A stretch of 64,000 bases of DNA, from positions 22,381 to 86,380 of the forward strand of contig CAIWNE010000086.1 in NCBI GenBank assembly GCA_903913915.1, in the 5' to 3' direction. Shown here piece by piece: positions 31,112-40,971 of the stretch (its first letter is position 1; each line of letters begins with the position of its first letter). Source of the stretch: an uncultured Opitutia bacterium. GTDB taxonomy: Bacteria > Verrucomicrobiota > Verrucomicrobiia > Opitutales > UBA953. The notes under the pieces are model-generated. The model ran no database searches. It was not told where the DNA came from and saw only the letters and a list, made by a program, of their open reading frames with translations. The position numbers were made by a program, and so were the translations under genes.

Positions 31112-32128
31112 TCACTTGTTGCCTTCGACCTTCTCTTCGTCGGCAAGCTTGGGTTTGGCCATGATGACGCCGTCAGGCAGGGGGCCGCCGGCGGCGATCT
31201 TCTTCTGGTCGGCCTCGGCCTTGGCGCGTTCTTCCTTGGGCAGCATCTTCTTGGCTTCCTCGGCCTCCTTGGAGACCGGATACGAGACGATGATGTCGTA
31301 GAGGTAGCGATTGGAGATCGCTTCGAGCTTCTGCTCGCGGAGCGCCGGGCTGTCCATTCCGCGGAACGAGCGGGCCGCGCCGAGCAGGGCCTTGGGGACG
31401 AGTTCGGCCTCGGAGCCAAAGAACACCGGGACGCGGAGGTAGGTGGTCATCGCGGCCTCGTACTTCTTCGAGGCGAGGAGCGAGTTGCCTTTGACGATGT
31501 GGAGGCGGGCCTGGAGTTCGGCGGTGTCGACCTTGGTCAGGAGCTCGGTGGATTCCTTGATGACGGCCTCATGGTCGCCCTTGCGGGCGCGCTGCATGAG
31601 GCGGGCCAGCTGGATCTGCGTGGCGACCTCGGGCTGCTTGGCGGCGTCTTCCTTCTCGAAGGCGGTGAGGAACGCCTCCGTGGCGGCGTCGTTCTCGAGG
31701 CGGTCGAGGGCGTCGAGCTTGACGACGGCGGCCTTGGCCCACCAGGAGCCGGGGACGTTCTTGATCGGCTCGAAGAACTTCAGCACCGCTTCGACGTTGT
31801 CGAGGGCCTTGGCGGGATCCCCGCGGTTCACGTTGGCCTGCGCCTCCTTGAGGCGGGCGGGCAGGGGCCAGACCACTTCGGTGACTTCGGACAGCTTGCG
31901 GGTGAGGGTGACTTCGATGCCGCCCTGGTTGCTCACGCGGTCGATGGTGCCCTTGACCACGTTGATCGTGCCCTTCTTGGGGTCGACGAGCGGCTTGGGC
32001 GGGATGGAGTTATCCATCTTGAACGGGTCGTTGATCTCCCAGCGTTCGCCTTTGAAGACGAAGGTCTGGGCCGAGGCCGAGGCCGCGGCGAGGAGCGCGA
32101 GGGCGGGGAAGAGGAGGGAGAGTCGCAT
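31112..32128 (-). CDS. Secreted TPR-like protein in the exbBDD operon
   Basis: Signal peptide MRLSLLFPALALLAAASASAQ; helical repeats. Confidence 0.6.
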   Translation of the reverse strand: MRLSLLFPALALLAAASASAQTFVFKGERWEINDPFKMDNSIPPKPLVDPKKGTINVVKGTIDRVSNQGGIEVTLTRKLSEVTEVVWPLPARLKEAQANVNRGDPAKALDNVEAVLKFFEPIKNVPGSWWAKAAVVKLDALDRLENDAATEAFLTAFEKEDAAKQPEVATQIQLARLMQRARKGDHEAVIKESTELLTKVDTAELQARLHIVKGNSLLASKKYEAAMTTYLRVPVFFGSEAELVPKALLGAARSFRGMDSPALREQKLEAISNRYLYDIIVSYPVSKEAEEAKKMLPKEERAKAEADQKKIAAGGPLPDGVIMAKPKLADEEKVEGNK

Positions 32129-32132
32129 GGGG

Positions 32133-35100
32133 TCAGAGTCCGAGGAGATAGGCTTTGGCTTCTTGGGCTTCGCGGGTGTCCTTGATGCGTTCCTTCTCGA
32201 GCATCTCCTTCAGGAGCTGCTTGGCGGCGTCCTTCTGGTTGAGCTTCGTGGCGAACAGCTTCGCGGCGCCGAAATAGGAGCGGGCGGCCCAGACCTCATA
32301 TTTCTTCCAGGTCATGAAGCAGCGGCGGTAGTAGGCGACGGCTTCGGCGTAGCCCTTCTCGTCCGTGGCCTGGCGTTCGGCCATCAGGCCCAGCCAGTAG
32401 AGGGAGGCGGCGGTCTTCTCGCCGCGCCACTCCTTGGTCTTGGCGATCTCTTCGAACTCTTTCTTCGCCTCGGCGTACTTGGAGAGTTCGGCGAGGGAAC
32501 GGGCGCGCGTGAAGCGGAGGTCGAGCTCCTTCGCCATCAGGATGTTGTTGTCGATCGCTTCGTTGCAGAGCGAGAGGGCTTCGGCGTATTTCTTGTCCGC
32601 GAAGGCGATCTCGGCGAGGCCGGCGAAACCGTAGTCGGCGTATTCGGACGAGCGGGAGTGCTCGAGGATGTAGCCGAAGTACTCCGCCGCCTTCTTGTGG
32701 TCGCCTTTGGCGAGGAGGCTGTCGCCGACGAGCGCGAGGATCGTCGGGTTGAGTTCCTCGGCCTTGTACGTGGCGGCGATCTTCGCGAAGTTGGCGGCGG
32801 TCTTCTCCGGTTCGCGGGTGAAGACGGCGAGCTGGCCGAGTGCGAACAGGCCGCGCGCCTGGGCGATGAGGGAGTCATGGTGGTCCTCGAGGCGGAGCAG
32901 CTTGGTCAGTTCCTTCTCGGCGTCGGCGCTCGTGTAGGCGCCCGGCTCGGGCTTGGCGCCTGCCTTCACGCGCTTGATCTTGCGGGCCAGTTTCTCGGCA
33001 AGGAAGCCTGTGAGCTTCTCGGTGCCTTCCTGCGTGCGGTCGTTGATGGAATCGGCGACCGCCTCGGAAAGGATCTTCAGGGCGCGCTTCTTCTGGTCGG
33101 CGATGGAGGACTGGCGCTTGGCTTCGACCTTGGAGAGCTCGGCTTCGAGGTCGGCGGACAGCTTCTTGACCGCGGCCTTGGCGGCGTCGACGTCATCCTT
33201 GACCACCTTGTCGCGACGTTCGACCTCATCGACCTTCTTGCGGGCCTCGGCGAGCTGGGCGCTGAAGGCCTTGCGGATCTTCTCGGATTCCGCGGCGAAC
33301 TCGGGCATGTCGCCCATCCGTTCGGTGGAGCGGATGACCTCGTAGAGGTAGGTCATCGCCTTGGGGTCGTTGTGGTTCCAGTCGAAGATCTCCTTGAACA
33401 GGTCGCGCATGCGCTTGTGCTCGCCGCGGCCGGGGAGCAGCTTGCGCAGTTCGCCAAGGACGAACTCGAGGGCCTGCGGGTTGGTGCGGGCGCTCTTGGC
33501 GGCCGCTTCGTAGGCGTCGATGGCCTTGTTCGTGATGGCTTCCTTCTCCTTCTCGAGCTTGGTGCGGATCTCGACGTACTTGGCCTTGTCGGAGGATTTG
33601 GCGTTGGCGCGGACGTCCAGGTCGGCGGCCTTGACCTTCTTGTCCACCTCGTCGGCGAGGCGCATGTGGGCGTCGCCGATCAGCGTGTAGACCTCGGGGG
33701 TCTGCGCGATGACGTCGTCGGTGTTGGTCTTGGCGTAGTCCGCCAGCCAGGCTTCGCAGAGCTTGATGGTGCCTTCGATGTCGGGCGGATTGACGCCGAA
33801 ACGCACGATGGCCTGGCGGTAGCGGACGTCGGGGATGAACTGGCCCTTCGGGTATTCCTGCTCGTACTTGTCGAAGTCGACCTTGGTCTCCTTGTACTTG
33901 CCCTGGAAGAACGAGCAGAGCGCGTTCATGTAGAGCACCTGCTGGCGGACCGGCGAGCGCTCATGCTTCTTGAGGAACTCCTCGAAGGCCTTCTGGGCCG
34001 GAGCCCAGTCGACCTGCGAGAAGAGGCATGCGGCGATGCGGAAGTCGATCTCTTCCTCCACCTCGGGGGTGAGGGTCTTCACGTTGGCCTTGACCCACTT
34101 GTAGTGCTCGATCGCCTCGGGGAACTCTTCGCGCTCCTGGGAGATGTCGCCGAGGATCAGCGCGATGGCGGAGACCTGGTCGTCCTTCGGGAACTTGGAG
34201 ATGAACTCCTTGCACTTCGCCTGTGCCTCGTTGTTGCGGCCGATGCGGCGCAGGGCGAGGATGTGGTAGTAGTAGGCGCCGGAGATGCGGCTGAAGCCGG
34301 GGCTGTTCTCGAAGATGTCGAGGAAGGCGACATGGGCTTCCCATGGGCGCTTGAGCTCGAGCAGGCAGAGGCCGATGCGGTAGGAGATGAACGCGTCGTA
34401 GTCCTTGTTGGCGTTGAACTCTTCCTGGATCTTCTTGAACTGGGCGACTTCCTGCTTGGCCTTCTCGATGTTGGCGGCCTGTTCCGGGTTGGGCTTCGGG
34501 AAGTTCTTCGTCATCGTGTCCGCTTCGGCCTGCTTGGCCTCGATGGCGCGGCCGAAGGAGCTGCTCAGGTTGGCGCGGCGGAGCGTGCCCTGGTAGTTCA
34601 GGAGGGCCTGGCGGTAGAAGTCGGCGCGGAAGGTCTCGTCGGCGGCGGATTCGGCCGCGGCGAAGCGTGCGTCGCCGATCTCAAGGCGTTGGAAGTTGGA
34701 GCGAACCACTTCGACGGGCGAACCGTTGCTCCTGGCATCGATCTCGTTCTTCAGCTGCGAGGCTTCCTTGGTCAGCCCGAGCTTGGTGTACATCTCGACG
34801 AGCTTGTACGCGGCCTCGCGGCGCTCGGGGGTGTTGATGCCGTCGGCGGTCGCCTGCTTCAGCAGGGCGATGGCCTGCGAATAGGCTTCCCGCTTGGCTT
34901 CGTCCGTGCCGATCTTGGCGCGGTCGACGATGATCTGGGCGGAAAGGGTGAAGGCGTTGACGCGTTCTTCCGGGCGGGCGAGGGTGTTGGTGCGGATCTT
35001 CTCGAGGCGGCCGAGGGCGAGTTCCCATTTGCCCTGCTTGGAAAGGGCTTCGATCAGCAGCAGCTCGGCCGTCCCGCGGCGATTGTCGCCGTCGAAGAAA

Positions 35101-35468
35101 TCCTCGGTCCCCTTGGGGTATTTGTCCAGGAACGCCGTCAGTTCGGCCTGCGCGCGCGGCCAGTCCTTGATGAAGAAGTGGCAGAGCGCCTTGCGGAACA
35201 GGACGACGGCCTTGAGCTTCGGTTCGACGTCGACGGCCTTGGCGTCAAGTTGCTCATACTGCTCGAGCGCCTCCTTGTACTTCTTCTCCTCGAGGCTCTT
35301 CTCGGCGGCCTTGTAGAGGATCGAGAGCGGGTCTTCCTGCTTCTCGGCGGCGGGCGCTGCCTTCTTGGTCTGCGCGCGGAGGACGCCGGCGACCGGGGTC
35401 ACGGCGATCAGGACGGCGAGCAGGGCCGCCTTGGCCAATTTATAGGTGCGGGACTCTTGGATAAGCAT
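32133..35468 (-). CDS. Large secreted TPR-repeat protein (1111 aa)
   Basis: Signal peptide plus many TPR-like repeats (KKYKEALEQYEQL, ERRDEAAYKL..., GDHKKAAEYFGYIL). Confidence 0.75.
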   Translation of the reverse strand: MLIQESRTYKLAKAALLAVLIAVTPVAGVLRAQTKKAAPAAEKQEDPLSILYKAAEKSLEEKKYKEALEQYEQLDAKAVDVEPKLKAVVLFRKALCHFFIKDWPRAQAELTAFLDKYPKGTEDFFDGDNRRGTAELLLIEALSKQGKWELALGRLEKIRTNTLARPEERVNAFTLSAQIIVDRAKIGTDEAKREAYSQAIALLKQATADGINTPERREAAYKLVEMYTKLGLTKEASQLKNEIDARSNGSPVEVVRSNFQRLEIGDARFAAAESAADETFRADFYRQALLNYQGTLRRANLSSSFGRAIEAKQAEADTMTKNFPKPNPEQAANIEKAKQEVAQFKKIQEEFNANKDYDAFISYRIGLCLLELKRPWEAHVAFLDIFENSPGFSRISGAYYYHILALRRIGRNNEAQAKCKEFISKFPKDDQVSAIALILGDISQEREEFPEAIEHYKWVKANVKTLTPEVEEEIDFRIAACLFSQVDWAPAQKAFEEFLKKHERSPVRQQVLYMNALCSFFQGKYKETKVDFDKYEQEYPKGQFIPDVRYRQAIVRFGVNPPDIEGTIKLCEAWLADYAKTNTDDVIAQTPEVYTLIGDAHMRLADEVDKKVKAADLDVRANAKSSDKAKYVEIRTKLEKEKEAITNKAIDAYEAAAKSARTNPQALEFVLGELRKLLPGRGEHKRMRDLFKEIFDWNHNDPKAMTYLYEVIRSTERMGDMPEFAAESEKIRKAFSAQLAEARKKVDEVERRDKVVKDDVDAAKAAVKKLSADLEAELSKVEAKRQSSIADQKKRALKILSEAVADSINDRTQEGTEKLTGFLAEKLARKIKRVKAGAKPEPGAYTSADAEKELTKLLRLEDHHDSLIAQARGLFALGQLAVFTREPEKTAANFAKIAATYKAEELNPTILALVGDSLLAKGDHKKAAEYFGYILEHSRSSEYADYGFAGLAEIAFADKKYAEALSLCNEAIDNNILMAKELDLRFTRARSLAELSKYAEAKKEFEEIAKTKEWRGEKTAASLYWLGLMAERQATDEKGYAEAVAYYRRCFMTWKKYEVWAARSYFGAAKLFATKLNQKDAAKQLLKEMLEKERIKDTREAQEAKAYLLGL

Positions 35469-35609
35469 CGAGGGAGGGGAGCGTTAAGCTCCGCATCGGG
35501 GGTGCGTTGAAATTGCCCATACGCCCAAGGAATGCCAAGCAATAAGCCCCCCATGCCGCCTTGGTGGTTCGCCTCGTTTACGGCTCCCGGGCCGTCCGAT
35601 GTGAATAAC

Positions 35610-36548
35610 TCAGGCCCCGGGCTTGATGCCGGTGGCAAGAAGCGTCTCGAAGCCCGGTTCCTTGACCTCCTTGGCCACCACGCGGACTTCGGATTGGCTG
35701 AAGCCAGCCTCCTCGATCCAGTCGTGGAGTTCGTTCTCTTTGAATCCGAGCCAGCGGTCGGCGTAAAGTTCGCGCGCCTTTTCGAAACGGTGCGCCCTGA
35801 GGTCCAGGATCAGCAGGCGACCGCCCGGCTTGAGGATGCGGAACGCCTCGGCGAGGGCCTGTCGGGGGTTCTCGGCGTGGTGCAGGGCTTGGCTCAGCAG
35901 GGCGAGGTCGATGCTTCGGTCCGGCAGGGGGACCTTCTCGATGTTCCCGAGGACATAGGTGAGGTTCCGTAGGTGTTCCTTCTTGGCCAGGGCGCGTCCG
36001 ACCTGGACCATGCGCGGGGAGTTGTCGACGCAGTGGACGCTTTCCGCCTGACGGGCGAGCAGGCGTGACAGCGTGCCGTCGCCGGCGCCGAGGTCGGCGA
36101 TGCGCACGCGGGGCGTGAGCAGGAAGAGCATCTGGCCGATTGCTTCCCAGGAACGGCCCGGGCAGTAGTTGCGGCCGAGGCGGTCGGCGACCAGGTTGAA
36201 GTGCTGTTCGGCCTTCTGGCGGCGCTTCTCGATGATGCGCTGCAAGGCGCGCTGGTCGGCCGCTGATTTCGGTTCGCGGGCGCTCGCTTCCAGCGCGGCT
36301 TCGACGATGCCGGCGACGCTCACCGGAAGGTCGCGGGCGAGGGCGTAGAACGACTTCTTGCCGTCGCGTCGGTCGTTCACCAGCTGGGCCTTGCGGAGCA
36401 GGGCGAGGTGGGTCGAGATGCGCGACTGGGGGAGGCCGAGGATTTCCTGCAGTTCGCCGACCGCCAGCTCGCCCCGGTGCAGCAGGTGGAGCATCCGAGA
36501 CCGGGTCGGGTCGGCCAGTAGGCGCAGGGTTTCCCAAGGGTCGGACAT
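35610..36548 (-). CDS. ArsR-type winged-helix regulator fused to SAM-dependent methyltransferase
   Basis: LLADPTRSRMLHLL...LPQSRISTHLALLRKAQLV wHTH plus IADLGAGDGTLSRLLA class I MTase; ATG at 36548. Confidence 0.88.
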   Translation of the reverse strand: MSDPWETLRLLADPTRSRMLHLLHRGELAVGELQEILGLPQSRISTHLALLRKAQLVNDRRDGKKSFYALARDLPVSVAGIVEAALEASAREPKSAADQRALQRIIEKRRQKAEQHFNLVADRLGRNYCPGRSWEAIGQMLFLLTPRVRIADLGAGDGTLSRLLARQAESVHCVDNSPRMVQVGRALAKKEHLRNLTYVLGNIEKVPLPDRSIDLALLSQALHHAENPRQALAEAFRILKPGGRLLILDLRAHRFEKARELYADRWLGFKENELHDWIEEAGFSQSEVRVVAKEVKEPGFETLLATGIKPGA

Positions 36549-36588
36549 GCGGGCAGGTTGGACCACGTCGGTATCCTTGTCAAAAGAG

Positions 36589-36610
36589 GAAGCCCCGTTT
36601 CCGGGGCTTC
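36589..36610 (-). terminator. Intrinsic hairpin between the GreA-like gene and the ArsR-MTase gene
   Basis: GAAGCCCCG-GAAA-CGGGGCTTC then CTCTTTTG on the - strand. Confidence 0.6.
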
Positions 36611-36637
36611 GACGTTGCTGGCCTGTGGGCGGGGCGC

Positions 36638-38605
36638 TTAGCGCTTGTCGACCCAGCGGGAGATGCGGACGACGGTCCACGACTCGGCCTTGCCGTTGAT
36701 GTTGGTCGTGAACGTCTCGCCGGTCCTGTGGTTGAGGAACTGCTTGGCCAGCGGGGAGATGTACGAGAGGATGTTCTGCTCGGGCTTGCCGTCCCAGGCG
36801 CCGAGCAGGTCGTAGGCGATCTCCGTCTGGTCGGAGCCGCGGCGGAGGACCACGCTGGAGCCGACGCTGATGGTGTCCGTGTTGGCTTCCTTGAAATCGG
36901 TGACCTTGGCCTTCTTCAGCAGCGCGTCGAGCTCGGCGCGGCGGGCGGAGAGGGTGTCGTGGTCCTGGCGGGCCATCTTATATTCGGAATTCTCCTTCAA
37001 GTCGCCGAGTTCCTTGGCGAGCTGGATGGCTTCCTTGACCGCGGGCAGGCGCACCTTGACGATGTCCTCGAGCTCGCGCTCCTTTTCTTCCTTGGAGGCC
37101 TTGGAGACGAGGAGTTCCTTCTCCTCGGCTTCGGAGCCGGAGTGCTTGGACTTGGCGAGGCGCTGGACGTGCGGCTCGATCTTGGCGAGGCGCGAGAGGA
37201 GGGCCTTCTTGGTCATCTCGTCGAAGCCCTGGCTGCTCATCATCGTCCGGGTGAGGTCGAAGATGGTCTCGCTGTCGGCCTTCTTGCCGGAAGCGGGGGC
37301 GAGGATGCTGGAGATGAGTTCCTTGTCCTTGATCAGCTCGTTGGCGAGCGGGATGCGGGCCGTGGAATTGGACTCGAGCGACTCGGTGTCGATGGAGGAC
37401 AGGATGGCGCCGAGGAGCGAAGGATTGATGAGGCGTCCGACGATGTCGGCGTACTTCTTGGAGTCGCGGTTCTTGATGACCCAGATGATGACCGGGGCGC
37501 GGAGTTCGCGGGTCTCGAGCCACTGGGAGAAGCGGTCGGCGACGGCGCCGCCGAGTTCCTGGTCGCAGAGGTAGGCGATGGATTCGGAGACGAGCTTGGC
37601 GGAGCCGCTCTTCGTGCCGCCGATGTCGCGGTTGCGGAGGAGGTCGAAGGCGCGTTCGGACCAGTTGTCGCCGTGGTGGGCGCGCACGAGGTCGAGCAGG
37701 CTGCGGATCTTCTCGGTGGTGTGAGGGATGTTCAGCGCCACGAGGGCGAGGTCGCTTTCGGAGCAGAGGGCGATGATCTCGGAGGCGGTGGGGCTGACGG
37801 TCTCGACGTTCTCGACGGCGGAGCGGAAGAATTTGTCGCGGTTCCAGATGCCGCCGAGGATGGCCGGGAGGTTGTCGCGCTTGCGGGCGGACTCGAGCTT
37901 CTTGATCTCCTTGGCGAGGTCGGCGGAGACCTTGTCCAGGTTGGCGGCGGTAGCGGCCGAGCGGGTCTCCGCTGCGGCGCTGGTGGCGAGCTCTTCGAGG
38001 AGGACGAGCTTACGTTCGAAATTCGGGGCGCTTTCGTACTGGGCGAACAGGTCTTCGCCGAGGTCCTTGGGGGCTTCGAGGAGGGCGTAGAGGCCTCCTT
38101 TTCGCTCAGGGACGAGGATGGCGCGGTCCTTGCGGAGGGCGGCGCGGGCCTTGGTCCACCAGGCCTTGAAGGAGGTGGCGCGGTCCTTGCCGGCAGGCAG
38201 GGAGGCGAAGTGGATGCGGTCGAGGTTGGCTTCGAGCGCGTAAGAGGTGCATTCGCCGGTCGGGTATTCGGCAAGCAGGGCCTTCACGATGCCGGCCGGA
38301 TCGTTGGCGACGAGGTTGGCGATCTCCGCCTTGGAGGACTCGGCGTAGGCCTTGGCGACGACGCCGTTGGGGTTGATGACCTCGATTTTTCCGAGGAAGA
38401 AGGCCGCATCCATGGTGTGCCCCTTCTTGTTCTGCTCCGGGAAGTCGACGGTCAGGCGCTTGGTGGCCTCGTCGTAGGTGCGGATGATGCCGATACCCCA
38501 GGCTTGGTGGAGGCAGAAGGCCGGCTGACCCGTGGCGACCAAGTCGATGGCGGCCTGCAGGGAGTTGATTTTACCACCTTGTGGGTTGGGGGCCTTGTTG
38601 CTCAT
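36638..38605 (-). CDS. Large protein with C-terminal GreA/GreB transcription elongation factor domain
   Basis: C-terminal AIQLAKELGDLKENSEYKMARQDHDTLSARRAELDALL (GreA coiled coil with D/E tip) plus GreA FKBP-like C-domain; about 500 aa N-terminal extension. Confidence 0.85.
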   Translation of the reverse strand: MSNKAPNPQGGKINSLQAAIDLVATGQPAFCLHQAWGIGIIRTYDEATKRLTVDFPEQNKKGHTMDAAFFLGKIEVINPNGVVAKAYAESSKAEIANLVANDPAGIVKALLAEYPTGECTSYALEANLDRIHFASLPAGKDRATSFKAWWTKARAALRKDRAILVPERKGGLYALLEAPKDLGEDLFAQYESAPNFERKLVLLEELATSAAAETRSAATAANLDKVSADLAKEIKKLESARKRDNLPAILGGIWNRDKFFRSAVENVETVSPTASEIIALCSESDLALVALNIPHTTEKIRSLLDLVRAHHGDNWSERAFDLLRNRDIGGTKSGSAKLVSESIAYLCDQELGGAVADRFSQWLETRELRAPVIIWVIKNRDSKKYADIVGRLINPSLLGAILSSIDTESLESNSTARIPLANELIKDKELISSILAPASGKKADSETIFDLTRTMMSSQGFDEMTKKALLSRLAKIEPHVQRLAKSKHSGSEAEEKELLVSKASKEEKERELEDIVKVRLPAVKEAIQLAKELGDLKENSEYKMARQDHDTLSARRAELDALLKKAKVTDFKEANTDTISVGSSVVLRRGSDQTEIAYDLLGAWDGKPEQNILSYISPLAKQFLNHRTGETFTTNINGKAESWTVVRISRWVDKR

Positions 38606-38705
38606 TGCAAAAGTGGGTTTTGGGCATAACAATTCTCACTTGCAAGCAGGAAGGCTGGGGGCTTTGGGGTCTATGCCTCGATGGCCCTCCCGACCTGCGT
38701 CCCAC

Positions 38706-39836
38706 ATGGCCTTTAAGCCCGAAAAACCCTCAATCCACGGCGAAACCCCCGAGACCCTCGGCGAGCGGTTGGTCGCGGACGGCCACCCCCGCTACCGGTC
38801 GGGCCAGATTTTCGAATGGCTCTACCCCCGCCGGGCCGAGACGCCGGAGGCGATGACCAATCTGCCGGCTAATCTCCGGGCTTGGCTGGCCGCCAACTAT
38901 GACTTCGAGGCCACCGGCCTGGTCCAGCGCAAGGCTTCCTCCGACGTCACCCAGAAGATCCTCCAGCGCCTCCGCGATGGCTCCTTGATCGAGACGGTCA
39001 TCATCCGCGCTCCGATGGAAGGGGTGGGCCAGGAGAAGTCCCGCCGCACGATCTGCATCTCGACCCAGGTGGGCTGCGCCTACGGCTGCAAGTTCTGCGC
39101 CTCGGGCCTCGAAGGCTGGAAGCGCGACCTCTCGGTCGGCGAAATCGTCTCCCAGCTCGTCCAGGTCTGCCGTATCGAGGACAAGGCCGACCCGGCCCGC
39201 GCCGCCGAAGGGCTGGCGTCCTTCGATAATATCGTTGTCATGGGCATGGGCGAGCCGCTGGCCAACTACGACAACCTGCTGGCCGCGCTGCGCATCGTCA
39301 ACGCGCCCTGGGGCTTCGGCTTCGGCGCCCGTCGGGTGACGATCTCCACCTCGGGCGTCGTGCCGAAGATCCTCAAGCTGGCCGAAGAGCCCCTCGGCTT
39401 CCGCCTCGCCATCAGCCTGCACGGCGCGACCAACGAGGTCCGCAACCAGATCATGCCGGTGAACAAGAAGTTCCCGCTCGAGGAACTCATCCCTGCCGCC
39501 AAGGCCTTCGCCCGCAAGCATGGCCGTATGCTGACGCTCGAATTCATCCTCATCGAGGACATCAACGACTCGCTGGAGCAGGCCAAGAAGCTCGCCGTCA
39601 TCGCCCGCGAGCTCCATGCCCACGTCAACCTGATCCCTTACAACAAGGTCGAAGGCCTGCCTTGGGTCCGCCCGTCCCTGACGCGTCAGGACCGCTTCGT
39701 GAAGGAGCTCCGCGCGCTCGGCGTGACGGCCACGTTGCGTCGCGAGAAAGGCCATGACATCGACGCGGCCTGCGGACAGCTCCGCCTCCAGAAGGAGAAG
39801 GAACTGCGGGTGGATCCGCCGCCCGCGGCGGCCTAG
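38706..39836 (+). CDS. rlmN: 23S rRNA (adenine2503-C2)-methyltransferase
   Basis: CISTQVGCAYGCKFCASG radical SAM; VVMGMGEPLANYDN. Confidence 0.95.
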   Translation: MAFKPEKPSIHGETPETLGERLVADGHPRYRSGQIFEWLYPRRAETPEAMTNLPANLRAWLAANYDFEATGLVQRKASSDVTQKILQRLRDGSLIETVIIRAPMEGVGQEKSRRTICISTQVGCAYGCKFCASGLEGWKRDLSVGEIVSQLVQVCRIEDKADPARAAEGLASFDNIVVMGMGEPLANYDNLLAALRIVNAPWGFGFGARRVTISTSGVVPKILKLAEEPLGFRLAISLHGATNEVRNQIMPVNKKFPLEELIPAAKAFARKHGRMLTLEFILIEDINDSLEQAKKLAVIARELHAHVNLIPYNKVEGLPWVRPSLTRQDRFVKELRALGVTATLRREKGHDIDAACGQLRLQKEKELRVDPPPAAA

Positions 39837-40483
39837 GCCGTCAGCGCGGCCGCGAAGGCCTTGCGGTCCGGCGCCTTGAAGAAGGCCGTGCCGGCCACCA
39901 ATGTGTCCGCGCCTGCCTCGCGGCAGCGTCGGCCGGTCTCGACGTTGATGCCGCCGTCGACCTCGAGGCGGAAAGCCGCTCCCCGTCGGGCGCGTTCGGC
40001 GGCGATGAAGCGGATGCTGTCGAGGACGGAAGGGATGAAGGACTGCCCGCCGAAGCCGGGGAAGACCGTCATGCAGAGCACGAGGTCGACGTCGTCGAGG
40101 TAAGGCAGCACGCGACGCGGGTCGGCGTCGGGATTCATCGCGATGCCGGCGGTCAGTCCGGCGGCCTTGATCGCCGCGATGGTCTTGGCCACGTCATGGT
40201 CTGCCTCGACGTGGACCGTGAGGCGTTCGGCGCCGGCCTTGGCGAAGGCTTCGACGTAGCGGTCCGGGTGGCTGAGCATCAGGTGCACGTCGAAGTGCAG
40301 CTTGGTCAGCGGACGAAGGTCGGCGACGACCTGCGGGCCGAAGCTGATGTTGGGCACGAAGTGCCCGTCCATGATGTCGACATGCAGCCAGGTCAGGCCG
40401 GCTTCCTCCACCATACGCACGCCTTGCGCGAAGGCGCCGTGGTTGGCGGCGAGCAGCGAGGGCGCGACGACGGCGGGGTTCAT
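39833..40483 (-). CDS. rpe: Ribulose-phosphate 3-epimerase
   Basis: LHVDIMDGHFVPNISFGP; TVFPGFGGQSF; EVDGGIN. Confidence 0.95.
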   Translation of the reverse strand: MNPAVVAPSLLAANHGAFAQGVRMVEEAGLTWLHVDIMDGHFVPNISFGPQVVADLRPLTKLHFDVHLMLSHPDRYVEAFAKAGAERLTVHVEADHDVAKTIAAIKAAGLTAGIAMNPDADPRRVLPYLDDVDLVLCMTVFPGFGGQSFIPSVLDSIRFIAAERARRGAAFRLEVDGGINVETGRRCREAGADTLVAGTAFFKAPDRKAFAAALTA

Positions 40484-40485
40484 GC

Positions 40486-40971
40486 TTACCAGGCGGTGGT
40501 CGCCGCCTCGCGGACCTGCGAGGCGATGTCGCCGAAGAGCGTGGGTCCGAGGCTGAGTTCCTCGGCGGCGGGGTCGCCGGAGATCTGGAGCGTGGCGGTG
40601 GAGCGGAACACCCGGTCCTTGAAGAGCACGTGCTTGCCTCCTTCGGTCGTGAGCGTGCAGCGCACCTCGAAGGTCACGCGGTAGCTTGTGAAAGTGTAGG
40701 CGTCGCCGGTCTTGGTCGTGAAGCCTTCGCGCTGATAGCGGGTGACCTCGGCCTCGAGGAGGGCGTCACCGGGGCCGATCTTGACGCGCGGGTCGGCCGA
40801 CAGGGCTTCGAGGAGCTTCTCGTGCAGCACGGCATGGGTGCCGGTGCGTGACGTGGAATTGCGCACGGGCGCGACGTCGATCGTGCGGAAGGCGAGCTTG
40901 GGGCCGCCGAGATGATAGGCGGAGCAGCCGGTCAGCATGGCGGCGGCGAATAGGGCGAACAGGCGCTTCAT
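40486..40971 (-). CDS. LptE-like outer-membrane lipoprotein
   Basis: Lipobox LTGCSAYHLG; LptE-like YHL fold pattern, about 160 aa; ATGA overlap with the upstream gene. Confidence 0.7.
   Translation of the reverse strand: MKRLFALFAAAMLTGCSAYHLGGPKLAFRTIDVAPVRNSTSRTGTHAVLHEKLLEALSADPRVKIGPGDALLEAEVTRYQREGFTTKTGDAYTFTSYRVTFEVRCTLTTEGGKHVLFKDRVFRSTATLQISGDPAAEELSLGPTLFGDIASQVREAATTAW

Noticed and set aside
31443-35510. 1355-aa + strand ORF, longer than the annotated TPR gene on the opposite strand
   Set aside because: Low-complexity Gly/Leu/Val/Glu-rich translation exactly antisense to a convincing signal-peptide TPR protein; typical high-GC shadow ORF
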